A stretch of DNA of 64,000 nt from Odontesthes bonariensis (taxonomy: Eukaryota > Chordata > Actinopteri > Atheriniformes > Atherinopsidae): assembly GCF_027942865.1 (NCBI RefSeq), contig NC_134528.1, positions 8,055,586 to 8,119,585 on the forward strand, in the 5' to 3' direction. This document shows positions 13,601-26,470 of this stretch, one piece after another. Position numbers and translations under genes: made by a program. The notes below the pieces were generated by a model. That model ran no database searches. It saw only the letters and a list, made by a program, of their open reading frames with translations, and had not been told where the DNA came from. The stretch's first letter is position 1. Each line of letters opens with the position of its first letter.

Positions 13601-16600
13601 CATGCTGCTTCTCTGTTTTCATGCCCCTTGCTTTGTGTTTGGGGCAGAAGTGGTATGAAGTATTTTTAGACGGACTCAGAGGGGACTTTGTGTCCTGACA
13701 GCTAACACAATGAACTCTCATGCCTGAACAAGGACATATTTTGGTGGCTCCAGGGCTGAAGCAGCAGACCACTCCCCTACCTTGAAAACAAACCACTGTT
13801 GAGACACCCCCCCACACACACACTAAATCTGGCCCTGCTGGGTATGAACTCTGTCAACAAGGCCATTTATATTTTTTTGACATGATAAAACAACCGGCTA
13901 CTCCAGAACATTCTGCATTTTTTGCACAAACACAGGATATTTAAGTGTTAACCTGAGTTTACCTCGAGACTAACTAACTTCTACCAAGATTTACAATGTG
14001 ATAATATACACTGTGAAGCCATAATGGAGCAAAAACAGAAGCCCACACAGCTGCAAGCACTGTGGTCAGTAATCTGACATTTGCTTTAACGGACAAAACT
14101 TCTTTTTGATTTGCTTTCCTTTTTAAGATTTATATAAACAAAATGTGTGTGGTTATTCAAAGGCATCTTGGCCTGAGGAAAACACAATAGTTAGTTAAAA
14201 GGAGCCATGAAAATAGATTGTGCCACGTAGTATTACAGAGCTGCATACTGACAGAGGGCAAAGTAAAGACCACTTCACTTCACTTTCATTCGTTCAGTTA
14301 GCATTTGCTGCTTGTGGCCACTGCTTTCAGCATGTTCAGTCAAGCACTTTGTCAACAAAATTGCTTCTTTAAAAACGCACATATTGCTCTTTAGCATTTA
14401 TTCATTTGCTGTCTACAAATAAAAACTGTACAGGAAAAAGTACCATCTTTGTGGGATGTCGACTTTTCAGTTAAAACATTTGATTGCATTTAATAAAAAA
14501 AAAAAAAAAACAACACTGCAAAACCTGCAGAAAATTGCTGGATTGGAGGTTTGCAGAGAGGAACTGATGAAATGGGAAGACAGTGCAAGCTAGAGGAGAA
14601 GTTAGCAAGAGCTATATGGAGATAACACTAAAAGCTAGGTTGAGTGATGAACCGTGGCTCTCAGACCACAATAAAACAGGTCGGAAGAGCTGCAGGAACC
14701 GGCTGGCAAAGCCGAGCAAGCGAGGAGTCAGCCAACAGGAGAGCTTCTCATTTACAATACTGTAGAGAGCCATAGAAAGTGAATACATTACCATTCTACC
14801 ATCCACTTGCAGGCAACCTCGTATAATCACCTCATCTTGAGAATCGCTTGCTGGTTCAAACATGTACGGCTGAATTAACCCAATTTTAGAAGTTCAGAAT
14901 CAGAGTTGCAGTATTGTAGGAGCCATTAAAGGTTTTTTCATGGTAAAAATGTCAAAATGCATCGATTAAGGAACAGAGGTGAGTTCTTAGAGGATTAACA
15001 ACTGCTGAAGTGGGACTTTCAGCCCGACTTCATTCAGCCGCGCACACAAAACAGATTCACAACATTTCCACAGTGTAACATTTCATACTAGATCAGATCA
15101 TTTTTAGCACAAAGAGAAAAACTAAATAGCCGGGATGAAAGCCCGGCGTCTCTTTATCTATGTCAGCGAACAAAATAATGACGAACTGATATCATAAGAG
15201 AAAATGATACAGACAAGTGATAGGAAACTGACGTAATCAGCTCGCAAGAACGTAATGGAATTAAAACGACTGATGTGAACTGACTGATTCCGCCTGACAG
15301 TAAGAGGTCAGACTATCAACATGCTCAGAGTGATGTTGAAGGTCTTATGACACCATTGGGAATAAAAGTTTGTTCTTGTCTTTGAAACAGCGGTGGAGAA
15401 AACAGCCCACACGCTACTAAATGGTTCTTGTGAGGAGATTACCATGAAACATGTTAGATATTATTAAAGACATGTCACCCCTTTAATAGAAAGGTTGAGG
15501 TTGAATCTGCTTCAGCTGATGAAATTATTTTCCTTCCATCTTCAACTCGCACTATGATTTACAGTCATTTATTCATTGTAGTTCCACGCCGCACAAACGG
15601 CATCATTGAAAAGCCAAAGCCGTCCTGCACTCACAACAATGCTACTTTTCATTTAAGCCCTTTTCTCTCGTCACTCCCACTCTCATCGTCACACCCAGTT
15701 TTATCGCACCAAACCAGTGAAAGCAGCTGCGTTAGCAACAACGGGTCCACTATGTTTTACAGACACAAAAATGCCTGGATAACTATGATGAAGTTAACCC
15801 ATTAGCGGGGCCTCACATCACATATCCGAGGCACATCTACAGCTAAATGAGCAACACACGTAGGAGCAGACAGTGGAGCCATTTAGATATGACAGAGCGC
15901 TGGCGTTTCATTATGAACTTCACACCATCACAAAGCTGTGGCATTCACGGTGTCAATGTCCAGACATCGTGTTGGGAAGCCTGTTTGTCTGGTGCTGGAC
16001 CTATTATAGTGCACAGTTAACTGCACAGCTTTCACGATGGACTGCAAAGACCCCGATAATGGCACCAGATGTTATGAGTGACAGGAACAAGGGAGATGAG
16101 GGAAGGCCTTGAATGCGGATGTGTTTATCGTGAGTGTGTGTGCGAGTGCACAGAAGGAGACCGAGTGAGGAAACGACCTGGTGGGTGTAAAACTATGCAC
16201 TTTCATCAGTAGGGGTGACGGGGCAGAGGTCACCGACTGCTCCCAACAACACTGCACATTCAAAGCTGTTGGAGCTCCTGTTTGAGCCATGAGACAAAGC
16301 TTTCAAGCCTAATGAACACTCTGCCAATCATCTGCCATCAGCAGCTGGGGCCAGCTCAAGCAGCTGTCTAATAGGCTGACAGGGATCTTTGGTCCCCGAG
16401 AGGAAGCTTGAGTGGCAGACTGATTGGATACAGCCGCAGAGCAAATCTTCGTTATCGAACAGTTTGGCAATCTTGGCAGGTTCGGATAATTCCGTGTAAT
16501 CCAAGAGGTAGCTGACATAAAAGAATGCATATAACACGCCTGCTTGTGTGGAGAGACGTGATTAACTTGATTTCATTAGAGCTGCAGTGCAGCAATAAGC

Positions 16601-17270
16601 TCAAAGAGTCCAGCCACAGCAGTAACTGCCAATTTGATATATACCTGCGCAAACAATGGTGAAAGTAGTAGAAACGGCTTCCCACACATCCCGGGCTCAG
16701 TGAGTCCAGCCCTCTGGTCTCAACCCATATTCACACCAATACATCACTCTGAACAAGTTGTTACAAGTCAGCATCTTTCAGGCTTTAGAGGCCATTTACA
16801 GATACTTTTCTACATCCACAATAAGACACCACACTCATGGACAACAGTGAAATCTCCTCTGCAGGGCTTTTACAGGCCACCAGCCGACTTTCCACCGTTT
16901 CAAATTCTTACCCATTGCTTATGCTGCCGACCTGTAAGTAAGGAAATTCTTGCTTTGGGGATAATTCATGTTAATGCACATATTAGTTCTGATGTATGGT
17001 TCCCAATGGTAAGAACTGCAAATTGTGGCCCCTAAATAGTAGACAGTAGTGTTTAAAGAGATGGCATTATAACGTGTCTGACCACGGTTTCTGATTCTGA
17101 GGACTTAGATAGGCTGGCTTATTATTTTTGTATTGATCGTGGACATCAACCCCACACAGCATGATTGAGCGTGAGCTGCCAGCTGTCATTCAGTTCCTCT
17201 TTTTCTTTTTTTACTCCCCCCCATTTGTTACAGGCAGTTTATGAGACTCCATGTTAGACTCAACAGTCAA
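7641..17270. other. Non-coding stretch, no recognised gene
   Basis: Nothing here could be assigned. Open frames are short, mutually overlapping and without recognisable domains; the longest is about 133 codons at 16634-17035. There are several mononucleotide runs, such as A(16) near 14497-14511. Large intergenic or first-intron sequence is the simplest reading. Confidence 0.5.
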
Positions 17271-17279
17271 TAAACATGT

Positions 17280-17301
17280 TTCTGCAAAAAAAAAAAAAAA
17301 G

Positions 17302-17335
<34 letters not shown>

Positions 17336-18180
17336 TTTTGTTACCTTATGCTGAAAATTAGTGTGTGAAGCCAGGTGATTTATTTCAGGTGGAAATGATA
17401 TAACCTGCAACCCCAGCAGAGACATTTGACCTGGGACTGAATGCAGGTTAAAAACTCAGAAGCCAGATGTTAGCAGGAGTGTGGCTTAAAGCTATCACCA
17501 TGTTGTTCATTTTGTTCAAATGCAATCAAACGTTTCTTATCCAAATCAAAAAGTTCCAATTTGGTCTCATTTGTGTACAAACCACTTGTTCAACAGTCCT
17601 CAGTCTTTCACACGTGATCCTTAGCAAATTGCTGATGGGCAGCTATGTTTGTTTTTGGAGGGAAGTGTCTGTTCTACCATCTTGAACTTGATAATCCTGG
17701 ATTAGAGTAACTCTGGTTTTGAACTTCCTCCATTTGCACACAATATGTGTGTCCATGGGTTGGTGGAGTCCGACTCCTGAGAGACGGTTTTGTCATTTTT
17801 TCCAGCCAGATGAGCACAAACAACTCTCTGTCTGAGGTCCACATGTATGTGTCCAGAAGTCTTTGATAGATTCCTGCTCCTTGAACATAACAAAGAGCCC
17901 TTACATCTGATTGCTATTCCACTGATTGAAAACACCTGACCATAATCTCTTTAAAGTTACTGCTTATCCTGGACATTCACATACTTTTACCATTTACAGA
18001 TATGAACTATTGGATCGCTGCCATCTAGAAATTAAATGACCAAATTAAATAAATCTGTCTCAGTTGTTTAAGAGGGTGATTCATCTAGTTGTATGAAAAA
18101 ACGATGATTTTTCAGGTCACATTTAAGTAGACATATTGCACAATCCAAAGGGTTGGCATATTTTTAAGTGAAGTCAGCCA
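17280..18180 (-). mobile_element. Decayed Tc1-like transposon, transposase antisense
   Basis: Starting next to a long A-rich run (17283-17332), this block follows the inverted sequence of a second teleost/amphibian Tc1-like family. Recognisable pieces on the plus strand are CCTCCATTTGCACACAAT, GGTTGGTGGAGTCCGACTC, TCCAGCCAGATGAGCACAA, ACTGATTGAAAACACCTGAC and a tail ending in AAGGGTTGGCATA. The antisense transposase is broken by stops and shifts, so the copy is dead. It belongs to a different family from the copy at 6.6-7.6 kb. Confidence 0.7.
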
Positions 18181-20157
18181 TTTCTGTCTTTTTCTAAATA
18201 ACTTTTTGTTTTTTTCCCCCCAACATTCTTTGCAAAATCTGTCAACTTTAAAAGAAGATCTGGGATTTAATGGAGAAGAGTGGCTATGCATCAGAGGTTG
18301 TAAGGGACAGTAACATCAGAAGAAGGTTTGAGTATCACATCCTGTACTAGCATCCATCAGCACTCCATCAACTCTGATTAGAAACAGCAGATCTCGTCAC
18401 ACACCTTCTCATTTGCAACATACAAATAGTAAGAAAAAACTCTTGTAAGAATCTGTAAGATGTTTCTCACGGAGACTAAACACATGCTTATCCCAGTTAA
18501 ACATATTTAATACTGTGAGAAGGCTAACAGCTGCACATTCTAGATATTTTTGGCATATTTTTGCTGGCATTTACAGTTGTGAAACGGTAACGAGGCGTAC
18601 ATGTCATAATGCCTTTACTGCAGCAAATGAAAACACTGAAACTCTTTGATCGTGGGATGTATTTTTGGTTGAGCTGCTGTGTTCTGGTTAAGGTGGATAT
18701 CCAACTCCTTTGAAGTGAAACAGACAACAACAAGTAATATGAAAGAGTCTCACAAGCAGCTTTCTTTGTATCCATTCTACGTCGCCTGTTTGAAAAAAAT
18801 ATCACAAACCATCTTCCATTCCAGTTAAACAAAAAGAAGCACTGCTCCATTGCTGTTGTCGTATACTTCAATTTCTTCTGCAAAACTGAAGTCACAAATA
18901 GCTGCACGACGGGGTTATTTGGGACCAATAACTGCCCGGAAAAGCAGCCTGAACTGGAGCAACAAACGGCAGATTGTAATATAAAGTCTTTATCAACACC
19001 AGTGAGACCTAAAGAGGTGAAAAACAGAGTCAAGCTGTACTCATCAGAGCTCAGTGAATGTCACCGATTCCCAGCAGATGAGGAGACAAAAAAGACAGCA
19101 ACAGCTAACCACAGCTTTGTTTTTCTGACTGAGGCAAAAGGCCAAGATGAAAACAATCCCGCTTACCTCAGTCTGGTCACTAACAAGAATGAAGGAAGCG
19201 CTAAGACGACGCCTCCTCCTCATCGTTCTTATATAATCAAAGGGCTACACTGAAATGAGGGACATGCCTGAGGAGAATCCGTCTCTCATTAGAGGAGTTC
19301 ATGCACCACCATTTCTTCCAAATGAGCCAATTTTGGGCAGTGTTTTACTATCTGGAATATCTTTATCCACGGGTTTCTCTGCATGTTAGAGCCATTGCTG
19401 GCATGCCGCCGCTCAGTCTTATTTACACAGCTCAATCTCACAAACCTTATTCACACATCTACCTTTTTTATTCGGTAAGGATAAAGGAAATAATATGGAT
19501 AGATTAGGAGGAGAACCAGAACTAGGATCTCTTTTACAGGATTGACAGACACTCACAGAGCAGACCAACAGTCTGAAGTACGGACATGTGGTCTGCTTTG
19601 GCTTGCAGTTTCTAATATGATTGCCTTGGCCATTCTTGGGGCATAAATTCAGTTACTGGCCAAGACGGAAATAAATTATGGCAAAAATATCAATTTTAAT
19701 TCCCTTCACGCTGCATTTTTCCTAAACTGATGATCACGCTATAAGCCCCTCAGTATACACATGCGTGCACATGTACTAAAAAGCCAAGCATTTTTTCCAC
19801 TTCCAGTTCCTGGTTTCCTTGACTGCTTTTCCTGATTAGAACCGCACAGTGTGTCGCTCAGGGAAATGAATCAAAATATCCCAGAGGATGACACCTTTAT
19901 TCTCCATACAGGAAACGGTCTCGGATTTTTCAGAGGCGATAAGAGACAGAGAGCAACACCCAACGCGGTCTGGCTCAGTAGTGGATGCACACATAAACTG
20001 TTTTACATCATCGACAACAGACCTTTTCTTCCCTAAAAGAGCTGTCAAACATTCTCCAGCAGTTAGAAGACTCTTAATTAACTCCAGCTACTCTCAATAA
20101 CACAGCAAGACCATAACAAACACCTTAAGCCCTGCATTTGTATTTGTCGAAGCACTG

Positions 20158-21193
20158 TTAAAGGGACACTATGTAATAAATTAAGTCATTTATTAGCTCA
20201 AATCAACATATTCATTCATAAGTTAGTCCTCATTGGTGTAAAATGATCTCTGTCAAAAATCTCACTTATCCTCCTGAGTGAAGAATAACTTGTCTGTATC
20301 TACATAGAGCAGGTAAGCTCTATGGAGGCTGCCATGTCCTTCCGGTCTATGAAAAATGACGAAGTGCCGAGAGGGACATAAAGCACTTCGAATCGCGATT
20401 TCCCCACCAGGCCTACAAGCAAAAATGACGTCATTGTGACGTCATTTCCGCCAAATGGCTTACAGCCGCTAATGCTAAATAGATTTTATTCCTTGGCACA
20501 TATGTCTTTGTGTTCATTAGCTTTCTTTTTGTAAGTGCATCATCTTCTTCTTTTTATTATTATTCCTATGCTCCCCCTGGATATCTTCTTTTTGGCGTTA
20601 TGCTCACATTTGTAAACTGTTATTTTGTTGATTTACTAATAAAGTTTAAAAAAAAAAAATAAATGCTAAATAGATTTTATCTCGTAAATTATCCCACTAA
20701 TAATGCATTGATTGTTACCAAACTTCTGCCGTAGTACACATAGGCTCTTAACTCACAAAACGAGGCATTAGAAAGTTTGTAAGTTTACCGGGAGTTTATT
20801 TACCGCTGCTAATGCTCCTATTGCTAACGCAGGCTAATGCTAACGCTGCGTCGACGTCACTTCCGGTAACTCCCGGAATATGACTAATTGCATTGCTTGC
20901 ACACCAAAGGAGATGTTATGTTATCTGACATGTTATCTGTCATCTGTATTCATAGTGTTGTTGTATGTGTGTTATGTAATCCTTTGTACTGTGTGTCTTG
21001 ATTTCTTTTTGTTTGTATGGACCTTGAGTCTGAAGCTATAGCTTCTTGAATCTTGACACATTCCGCTTGCCGTAGTTCAAGAAGTTGCAGCGCACATTTG
21101 AAAACGTGAGGCGCTAGAGAGCAAATTCATTCAACTTTGCAAAATAAAATTGCACCACTAGATGGGGGAAGAAATTACATAGTGTCCCTTTAA
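20158..21193. mobile_element. TTAA-flanked inverted-repeat element (piggyBac-like MITE)
   Basis: A perfect 16-bp terminal inverted repeat is visible: AGGGACACTATGTAAT at 20162-20177 and ATTACATAGTGTCCCT at 21174-21189. TTAA lies immediately outside on each side (20158-20161 and 21190-21193). TTAA duplications and short GGG/CCC-containing ends are hallmarks of the piggyBac superfamily. No transposase frame is present, so this is a non-autonomous copy. About 190 bases of its length come from a later nested insertion with its duplication (20490-20680), and the 20880-21060 stretch may be a further insertion. The superfamily call rests only on the ends and the TTAA. Confidence 0.7.
20490..20661 (+). 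mobile_element. Nested retro-inserted transcript fragment with poly(A) tail
   Basis: This 172-base insert sits inside the TTAA element. It is flanked by a perfect 19-bp direct repeat, AATGCTAAATAGATTTTAT, at 20471-20489 and 20662-20680. It ends with a poly(A) signal AATAAA (20638-20643) followed a few bases later by an A-rich tail (about 20648-20661). Long target duplication, poly(A) signal and tail together are the signature of LINE-mediated target-primed reverse transcription. I do not recognise the source; it could be a 3' UTR fragment or a SINE-like tail. Confidence 0.75.
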
Positions 21194-24100
21194 GCAACTT
21201 TAATCTTTAATGTTTTCCACGAATTTGTGTAATTTTATAAGGACCTTCTGTTTAGCCTTTCAGATTGCCTGAAACTGTCCAGTCTGCTGATGATTTAATC
21301 AGTGATCTTCTCCATTTTCTGTGAGTCACACAATCAGAATGCGCTTGAACATTTCAGCTGTGGGATTAGCTGAAAGAATCAATAGCTGTTCTAAAACAAG
21401 GGGAAGAACAATAAGGGCACGTAAAACCACGAGGCCAGTTCCCAGTTTTAAAGAAAACGATCCAGATCTTCACTGTAATTTGATGGTTGCTTCCTCTGCC
21501 AATGCTCCAATGGTCCAATACATTTCATGAATGTGGCTTTTGCCTTATCTTTCTGAAGAAACAACCTGATTTCACAGAAATACACGCATTGGGAACAGTG
21601 TCTTCAACCACCCATAACTTAACTTAACATAACGTTCGGTGCAATATACTAAAATGATGTGCTGGCACTACAGAAACTGCACCATTACAAAGTACATTAG
21701 CTGATTTTATACGGTCAACATATCATTTTACTTGTCGTGGTGGCCACATAAATTTTCCTATTCAACTGAGGAAGAATAAAGACCCAAAAACTTCAATTTG
21801 GGGATTAAGAAGTGGTCAGTTGGTGGAGCAGAAAGATTTCAAGACTCTTATTCAAGAGACGCCGACTATCCGGACATGGAAAGCAATATTCTGGCTACTG
21901 ACCTCGACCTATTTAAGCCAAATCTAAATGATAGTGTTTACATTACGTTACTACTTTTAAATTAATACGCCCTCTTTAAAGAAAAGGGATGAGAAGCTTC
22001 TTATTTCCACAGTGTAGAGGCTAACTTCAGAATGAATCCAACACATTATTTTTCATTGCTTCCCATGTAGATTTACACCTTTTCATCCAACAGTATTACA
22101 TCTGGATCCAACAGTACTTCGCCTCCAACTTACAAACAGCAGGTACTTTTACTGCACTCAGCAAGCAGTGTGCCACAGTGCAGCAGTGTGTCGCAGCCCA
22201 GTGTTCTGCCTTTTCAGGCCAGGACACCTGCCGGCAACGAGATGACTTCCTCTTTCTATCCATTATCTCTAACTGGCTCTAACATACAGCACCTTAATCG
22301 TTACCGGCTGGCCGAAATATCAAATCTTTGTCAATAAACCTACAAAAGCACAAAAACAAAATCATCTACACCCTCATGTCGTTTTGTCATCTACGCGTCA
22401 AAAGGTTTTGTTACAGATCACACAATAAAGTTTTGGGGGTTTTTTTCTGTAACTTGACGGAACAAACCAAGACTCTTTCCTCGGATAAAACTTCCAATAT
22501 TATCCCAAGAGACCTAGAACCTTACGGAGCAAAAGACGACAACATTTCCAACAAGCAAATTTGTTTTCTCATGGTCTCACTTCTATCTTTTCTGGAGTAA
22601 TGGTAAGTATTCACAAACTGGCTGTAATTTTGGATGAAAACGTGCCCAAACAGAGAATGTTTCCTTTTTTTATCCATGAGCTCTACCTGGCTCCTACGCA
22701 TGGTACGGGTAGCTCATTTTAACAAATTGTGTGCCTCCACCACCTAATGCAGTGTTAAGAAGTCATGTTTGTTTCACATATTTCTGTGAAACTAAGCTCC
22801 CAAAAACAGACAGACTCTCCTTGGTAAAAATGCCTTAACTCCCGAACACCGAGACATAACTGAACTACCGTCAGTGGGAAGGAAAGGTGTAATCCTGTGG
22901 GTGCTGCCTTCAAATTAAACCCCAAAATATGTTGTTCATCATCGATCTTTTGATATGATATGACAAACCCATCAGAAGGAAAATCACAACGGACCGAATC
23001 TGAATTTATTCACGATGCCACAATGTGAATTGAAGTTTTCTTAAGTTTAAGGACAAAACCAAGTTGTGGATTTGCGGGGAAAGCCCACAGTTTGGATAGA
23101 TACTTTGTTAATATACATTCTCCACCATTGTTACAATAATAAAGATTTGGTTAAGAGTTGAAAATGGGGAACAAATGAATTCAGATGCTTTGTTTAACCA
23201 TCTTTGTTTAAGGTTGCAATTACTGAGGCTTGGAACAAAATGATAGCTCTGCACAGAGTGAACTGTCAACACAGTGATTGCTTTACAAAGATCTGTTAGC
23301 ATCTTCCCAACAGATAAAATAACAGAAAAACAATCAGCAATATGGACAAAATGTCACAAGTAGCCGATTTTAAATGGCATGGCACGGTTTAGTATCTAAG
23401 TGTGGAGATTTCTATTAAAGTTTAACCACAGAGACTCAAACTATGATTACATGTGAGTGAAGAGTCAGTTTCTATCAGGGGTGGATAATTCATTCAAACT
23501 GTGAAAAGGATTTGCTTTCAACATGTTTGACTTGTACAACAGTGACACGGTGAGTTTAAAGTGTCAGTTTTTATTTAAAGACGCAAAGGAGTGTTTAACT
23601 TGGACAGCACAGCGAAAGACCAAAGGCTTTTTAGTGTCAGCTTAGGTTTGTAAGAAATCCCTCGGCCATTTTCGGCACCAGAATCTTTTTGTTTGGACCT
23701 TTGGCCTGTCGCTGAGCCTGAGCGGAGGGTCTGTGTTGGCTCAGACTGTGGAAAACAAGGCCTTGTCACTACCCCCGCGGAGCAGGGAGAGATAAGCACC
23801 AGAAGACAAAAACTTTAGGCCTGGACGGCCAAAAAAAGAAAGACACCATGATCTCATAAAGGAAAACCTACGCACTGTGAACTCACAGATGTGTGTCAAG
23901 AGCTGGATAGCGAGAGAGAAGCCCAACGAGTGCGTGTCATTTGTGTGATGAGAGAACGCTTTGAGGGTGACTGTCTTTCATCTGCGCCGAGCCGAGCCGA
24001 GCTGACAAGAGCCAAGAACTTAAATAGAGAAGTGCAGCGAGACAGCAGTCATCTCCAGCCTTATGCAAAACCCCATGAGTGCTGGAGCCCCAATCTTACT

Positions 24101-24990
24101 AAACAGCCTGCTGAACTATTTTTATGATAAATACTTTATCAAAGCACTCCTCTGCTGCTATAAAGACTTTATCTTGCATTTGTAAGAGCGTGTGTGAAAT
24201 ATAGAACTCGAAAAATGACATTTTCCTCAGTGACAGTTATTGCCGTTTTACAAATCTCCACCATGCTGATTCACATGACCGAGAAACAAAAAGACATCCT
24301 ATAGCATCCGCCAACCAAATCCCACAGACTTTCCTCTATATAAAGTGCCGAAGGGTGATCGTGGGGAAATAAGTGTTTTCCCCTTCCAAACAACAGGCAT
24401 TACACAGATTAACCGCCTGTGCTGAAACATACCATTACCACATAAGTCTCTGTCAAGAAGGACCAGATGTCAGATAATAGGCTGTGCACAGTGAGGTAGA
24501 TGCTGGCCTGGAGGCACTGAACAAGTACCAACAGCTTCCTCCGTATAAACCTCTTCATTTTACGGACAGCTTGATGTCTGGGTGGGCAACCCCCTTATCC
24601 CCAGTCTGTTGAATATAGGTTAGAGGATTAGAAGAGCTGTCTGGATTGTGCGTATGGATGACTACATGATAGGTCTAACCTTGACAAAAATGAAAAAAAA
24701 ATGATCTGCAGATTGAGTGCCAGTGTGAGTATCATCACAGAACCATTTGATGTTGAGATAAATTTAAAAAAAAACACAACGATGAGCTCCGCAGCTCTGC
24801 GAAAGTACAGTAAATGCATCACATATGTTGCAGTCTGTCCACAATAAAACTGCCTCTTATTGTGTTCAAAGGAGCAGCTAAGTCTATCCCATTAAACACT
24901 ACTGGGGGGGTGTTTATTGGCTTAGTCTCGACTGACTGGGCTTTGCCTATGAGTAGCGACAACATATGCCTTATAGGTAATAGATTTGCC
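21194..24990. other. Non-coding stretch, no recognised gene
   Basis: No exon, RNA gene or clear repeat could be assigned. Short open frames occur on both strands without domain similarity. The stretch lies just downstream (minus-strand sense) of the candidate first exon at 25.15-25.33 kb, so it would be first-intron sequence if that call is right. Confidence 0.4.
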
Positions 24991-25006
24991 CTGTTATATC
25001 CTGACA

Positions 25007-25012
<6 letters not shown>

Positions 25013-25057
<45 letters not shown>
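25013..25057. repeat. (AC)22 dinucleotide microsatellite
   Basis: An uninterrupted AC tract of 45 bases. It explains the long valine-cysteine string in one minus-strand reading frame, which is not a protein. It lies about 100 bases beyond the candidate minus-strand donor at 25152. Confidence 0.97.
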
Positions 25058-25058
<1 letters not shown>

Positions 25059-25152
25059 TTTTTATGAACTGTCTATTAAAATAAACTTTAAAATGGCAAA
25101 ACAAGCGCAGAGAACAAAGCGCTGAAGTCGTGGTGGGAAAAAGACAGTTTAC

Positions 25153-25330
25153 CTTTTCTAGACTTGAACCTTTGTTTTTCTGCTCAGCTTTGGCATCACA
25201 TTCGAGGTTTCTGTGGTGGTGCTGGTGCTGCTCCGGCGCCGTTTCTGCTGCAGCGCTCCGTGCGGCTCCTCGGTCCAAATCACCAGTTTCCGATCGCACC
25301 GAAACCAGCGAGTGACTCTGAAAATAACTG
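25153..25330 (-). other. Candidate untranslated first exon, possibly tanc2
   Basis: On the minus strand a GC-rich segment runs to AGTCTAGAAAAG followed by GTAAACTG, a plausible splice donor whose last exonic base is 25153. No long recognisable coding frame is present, so it would be untranslated. Human MARCHF10 and TANC2 are divergent neighbours on 17q23. A marchf10-like gene begins on the plus strand about 3-4 kb to the right, so a minus-strand tanc2 start is expected about here. The TANC2 protein start was not seen in the window. Identity and exon limits are inference. Confidence 0.3.
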
Positions 25331-25640
25331 CACCGATCAAAGCGACTTACATTCAGCCCAAATGCAGAAAACAGTCACAGTAGCGACCCCCCTGGGTGTA
25401 GTGCGCGGCGCAAGCTCGCTCTGCAGCAGGTAGCTGCGCCCGGGACCGACGGCTACTTCTCGCCCGCTGAAGGAGCCAAAAGTCGGGGCCATTCACACAC
25501 TGAGTCATGTGTGTGCTGTGCAACCAGCGCCAGATCGTTGCCCAGTGCCACGCAGCGCCGCAACATGGAGCGCTGCGTTGCCCACCACTGGGTCAAGTCA
25601 GTCCAAGCTGTCAAATACAGCACTTCCGGTTACGAATTTC
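25180..25640. promoter_or_regulatory. CpG-rich promoter-like patch
   Basis: This stretch stands out from AT-rich surroundings through many CpGs and GC-rich strings (around 25229-25275 and 25405-25470) and an ETS-type motif, CACTTCCGG, at about 25620. It is placed where a divergent promoter upstream of the marchf10-like gene would lie. A promoter is inferred from composition and context; no TATA box or start site can be fixed. Confidence 0.4.
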
Positions 25641-25849
25641 AAAATATAAAAAAAAACTCGGCACGCCAAATGCAAAAAGGCGACGCAAGGCGCGCAAACA
25701 AAAATCAAAATGCACTTAAAAAATAGACATAAACGCAACCGAAAAGAAATGGATTTCCATGTTTGACGCGTTTTTCGACTCACGGTCACATTTCCGGTAA
25801 TTTTCGGTTTGTCGCAGGTGAATTCCGGGAGCAAACATTAAGTGGGTGG

Positions 25850-26470
25850 TGGGAGGTTGGATTAATGAATTATTTATGATGAAAGCAGCCACTAATACCT
25901 AAATCATTCATAATTATTCAAGAAAAACAGGGTCGATGCCAATCAAACTTCAATTCCTCTCCTCCGCAGAGCGTGGCATCTGACATTTGAAATGATGAAT
26001 GGAGGAGACGTTGGCGAGTGTCAGACATAATGCTGACCCCTTGTTCAATCAGTCAATAAAATTACAGGCCTGTTTGCCAGAATAACAATCAGGCACACGG
26101 GAAAGGGTGAAATGAAGTATGCTCGGTGCTTGATTGTGGCAGTGGTTGTAGTTAAAAGCTAAATGTCTCTCAGCTTATTTAAATCAAAGGCATTCATTTA
26201 ATGCATCATAATTAATTAAAGCGCTATGCTGGCTGAAAGGAGAATTTAAAGGGAAGATGCAAAACTTAATCCTCCGAGAATCACAATATTTATGGTTGAG
26301 GTTTAATCACCTTTGTAGTTAGCACCACATTAATGCTGATTCATGCTGGTTATTAAATGATTGTGTGCTTATCTGATATTATCTCTAATTTACATATTCT
26401 CTCACTGTGTGATTAATTCTCAACCAGTGTCAGATATGAGCTGGAGGTGCTTTATTGCAGTGTCTCTCAT
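25850..26470. promoter_or_regulatory. Possible conserved non-coding enhancer-like block
   Basis: The block has no coding frame and no sign of a repeat. It is unusually dense in homeodomain-type cores such as TAATTA, TTAATTAA, ATTTAAAT and TAATGA, together with CATAATTATTCA-like strings. This texture is typical of vertebrate conserved non-coding elements near developmental genes. It lies between the promoter-like patch and the marchf10-like gene. Conservation cannot be tested from one sequence. Confidence 0.3.

Noticed and set aside
16634..17035. 133-codon plus-strand open frame
   Set aside because: No domain was recognised and shorter frames overlap it; it is most likely chance.
18524..19033. 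169-codon minus-strand open frame
   Set aside because: It starts at a TTG, not an ATG, has no recognisable domain or splice context, and is cysteine/serine/phenylalanine rich in the way chance frames are. A protein search returning a family hit would revive it.
24994..25299. 101-codon minus-strand frame at the candidate first exon
   Set aside because: Half of it is the AC microsatellite and the rest runs past a good splice donor; no similarity was recognised.
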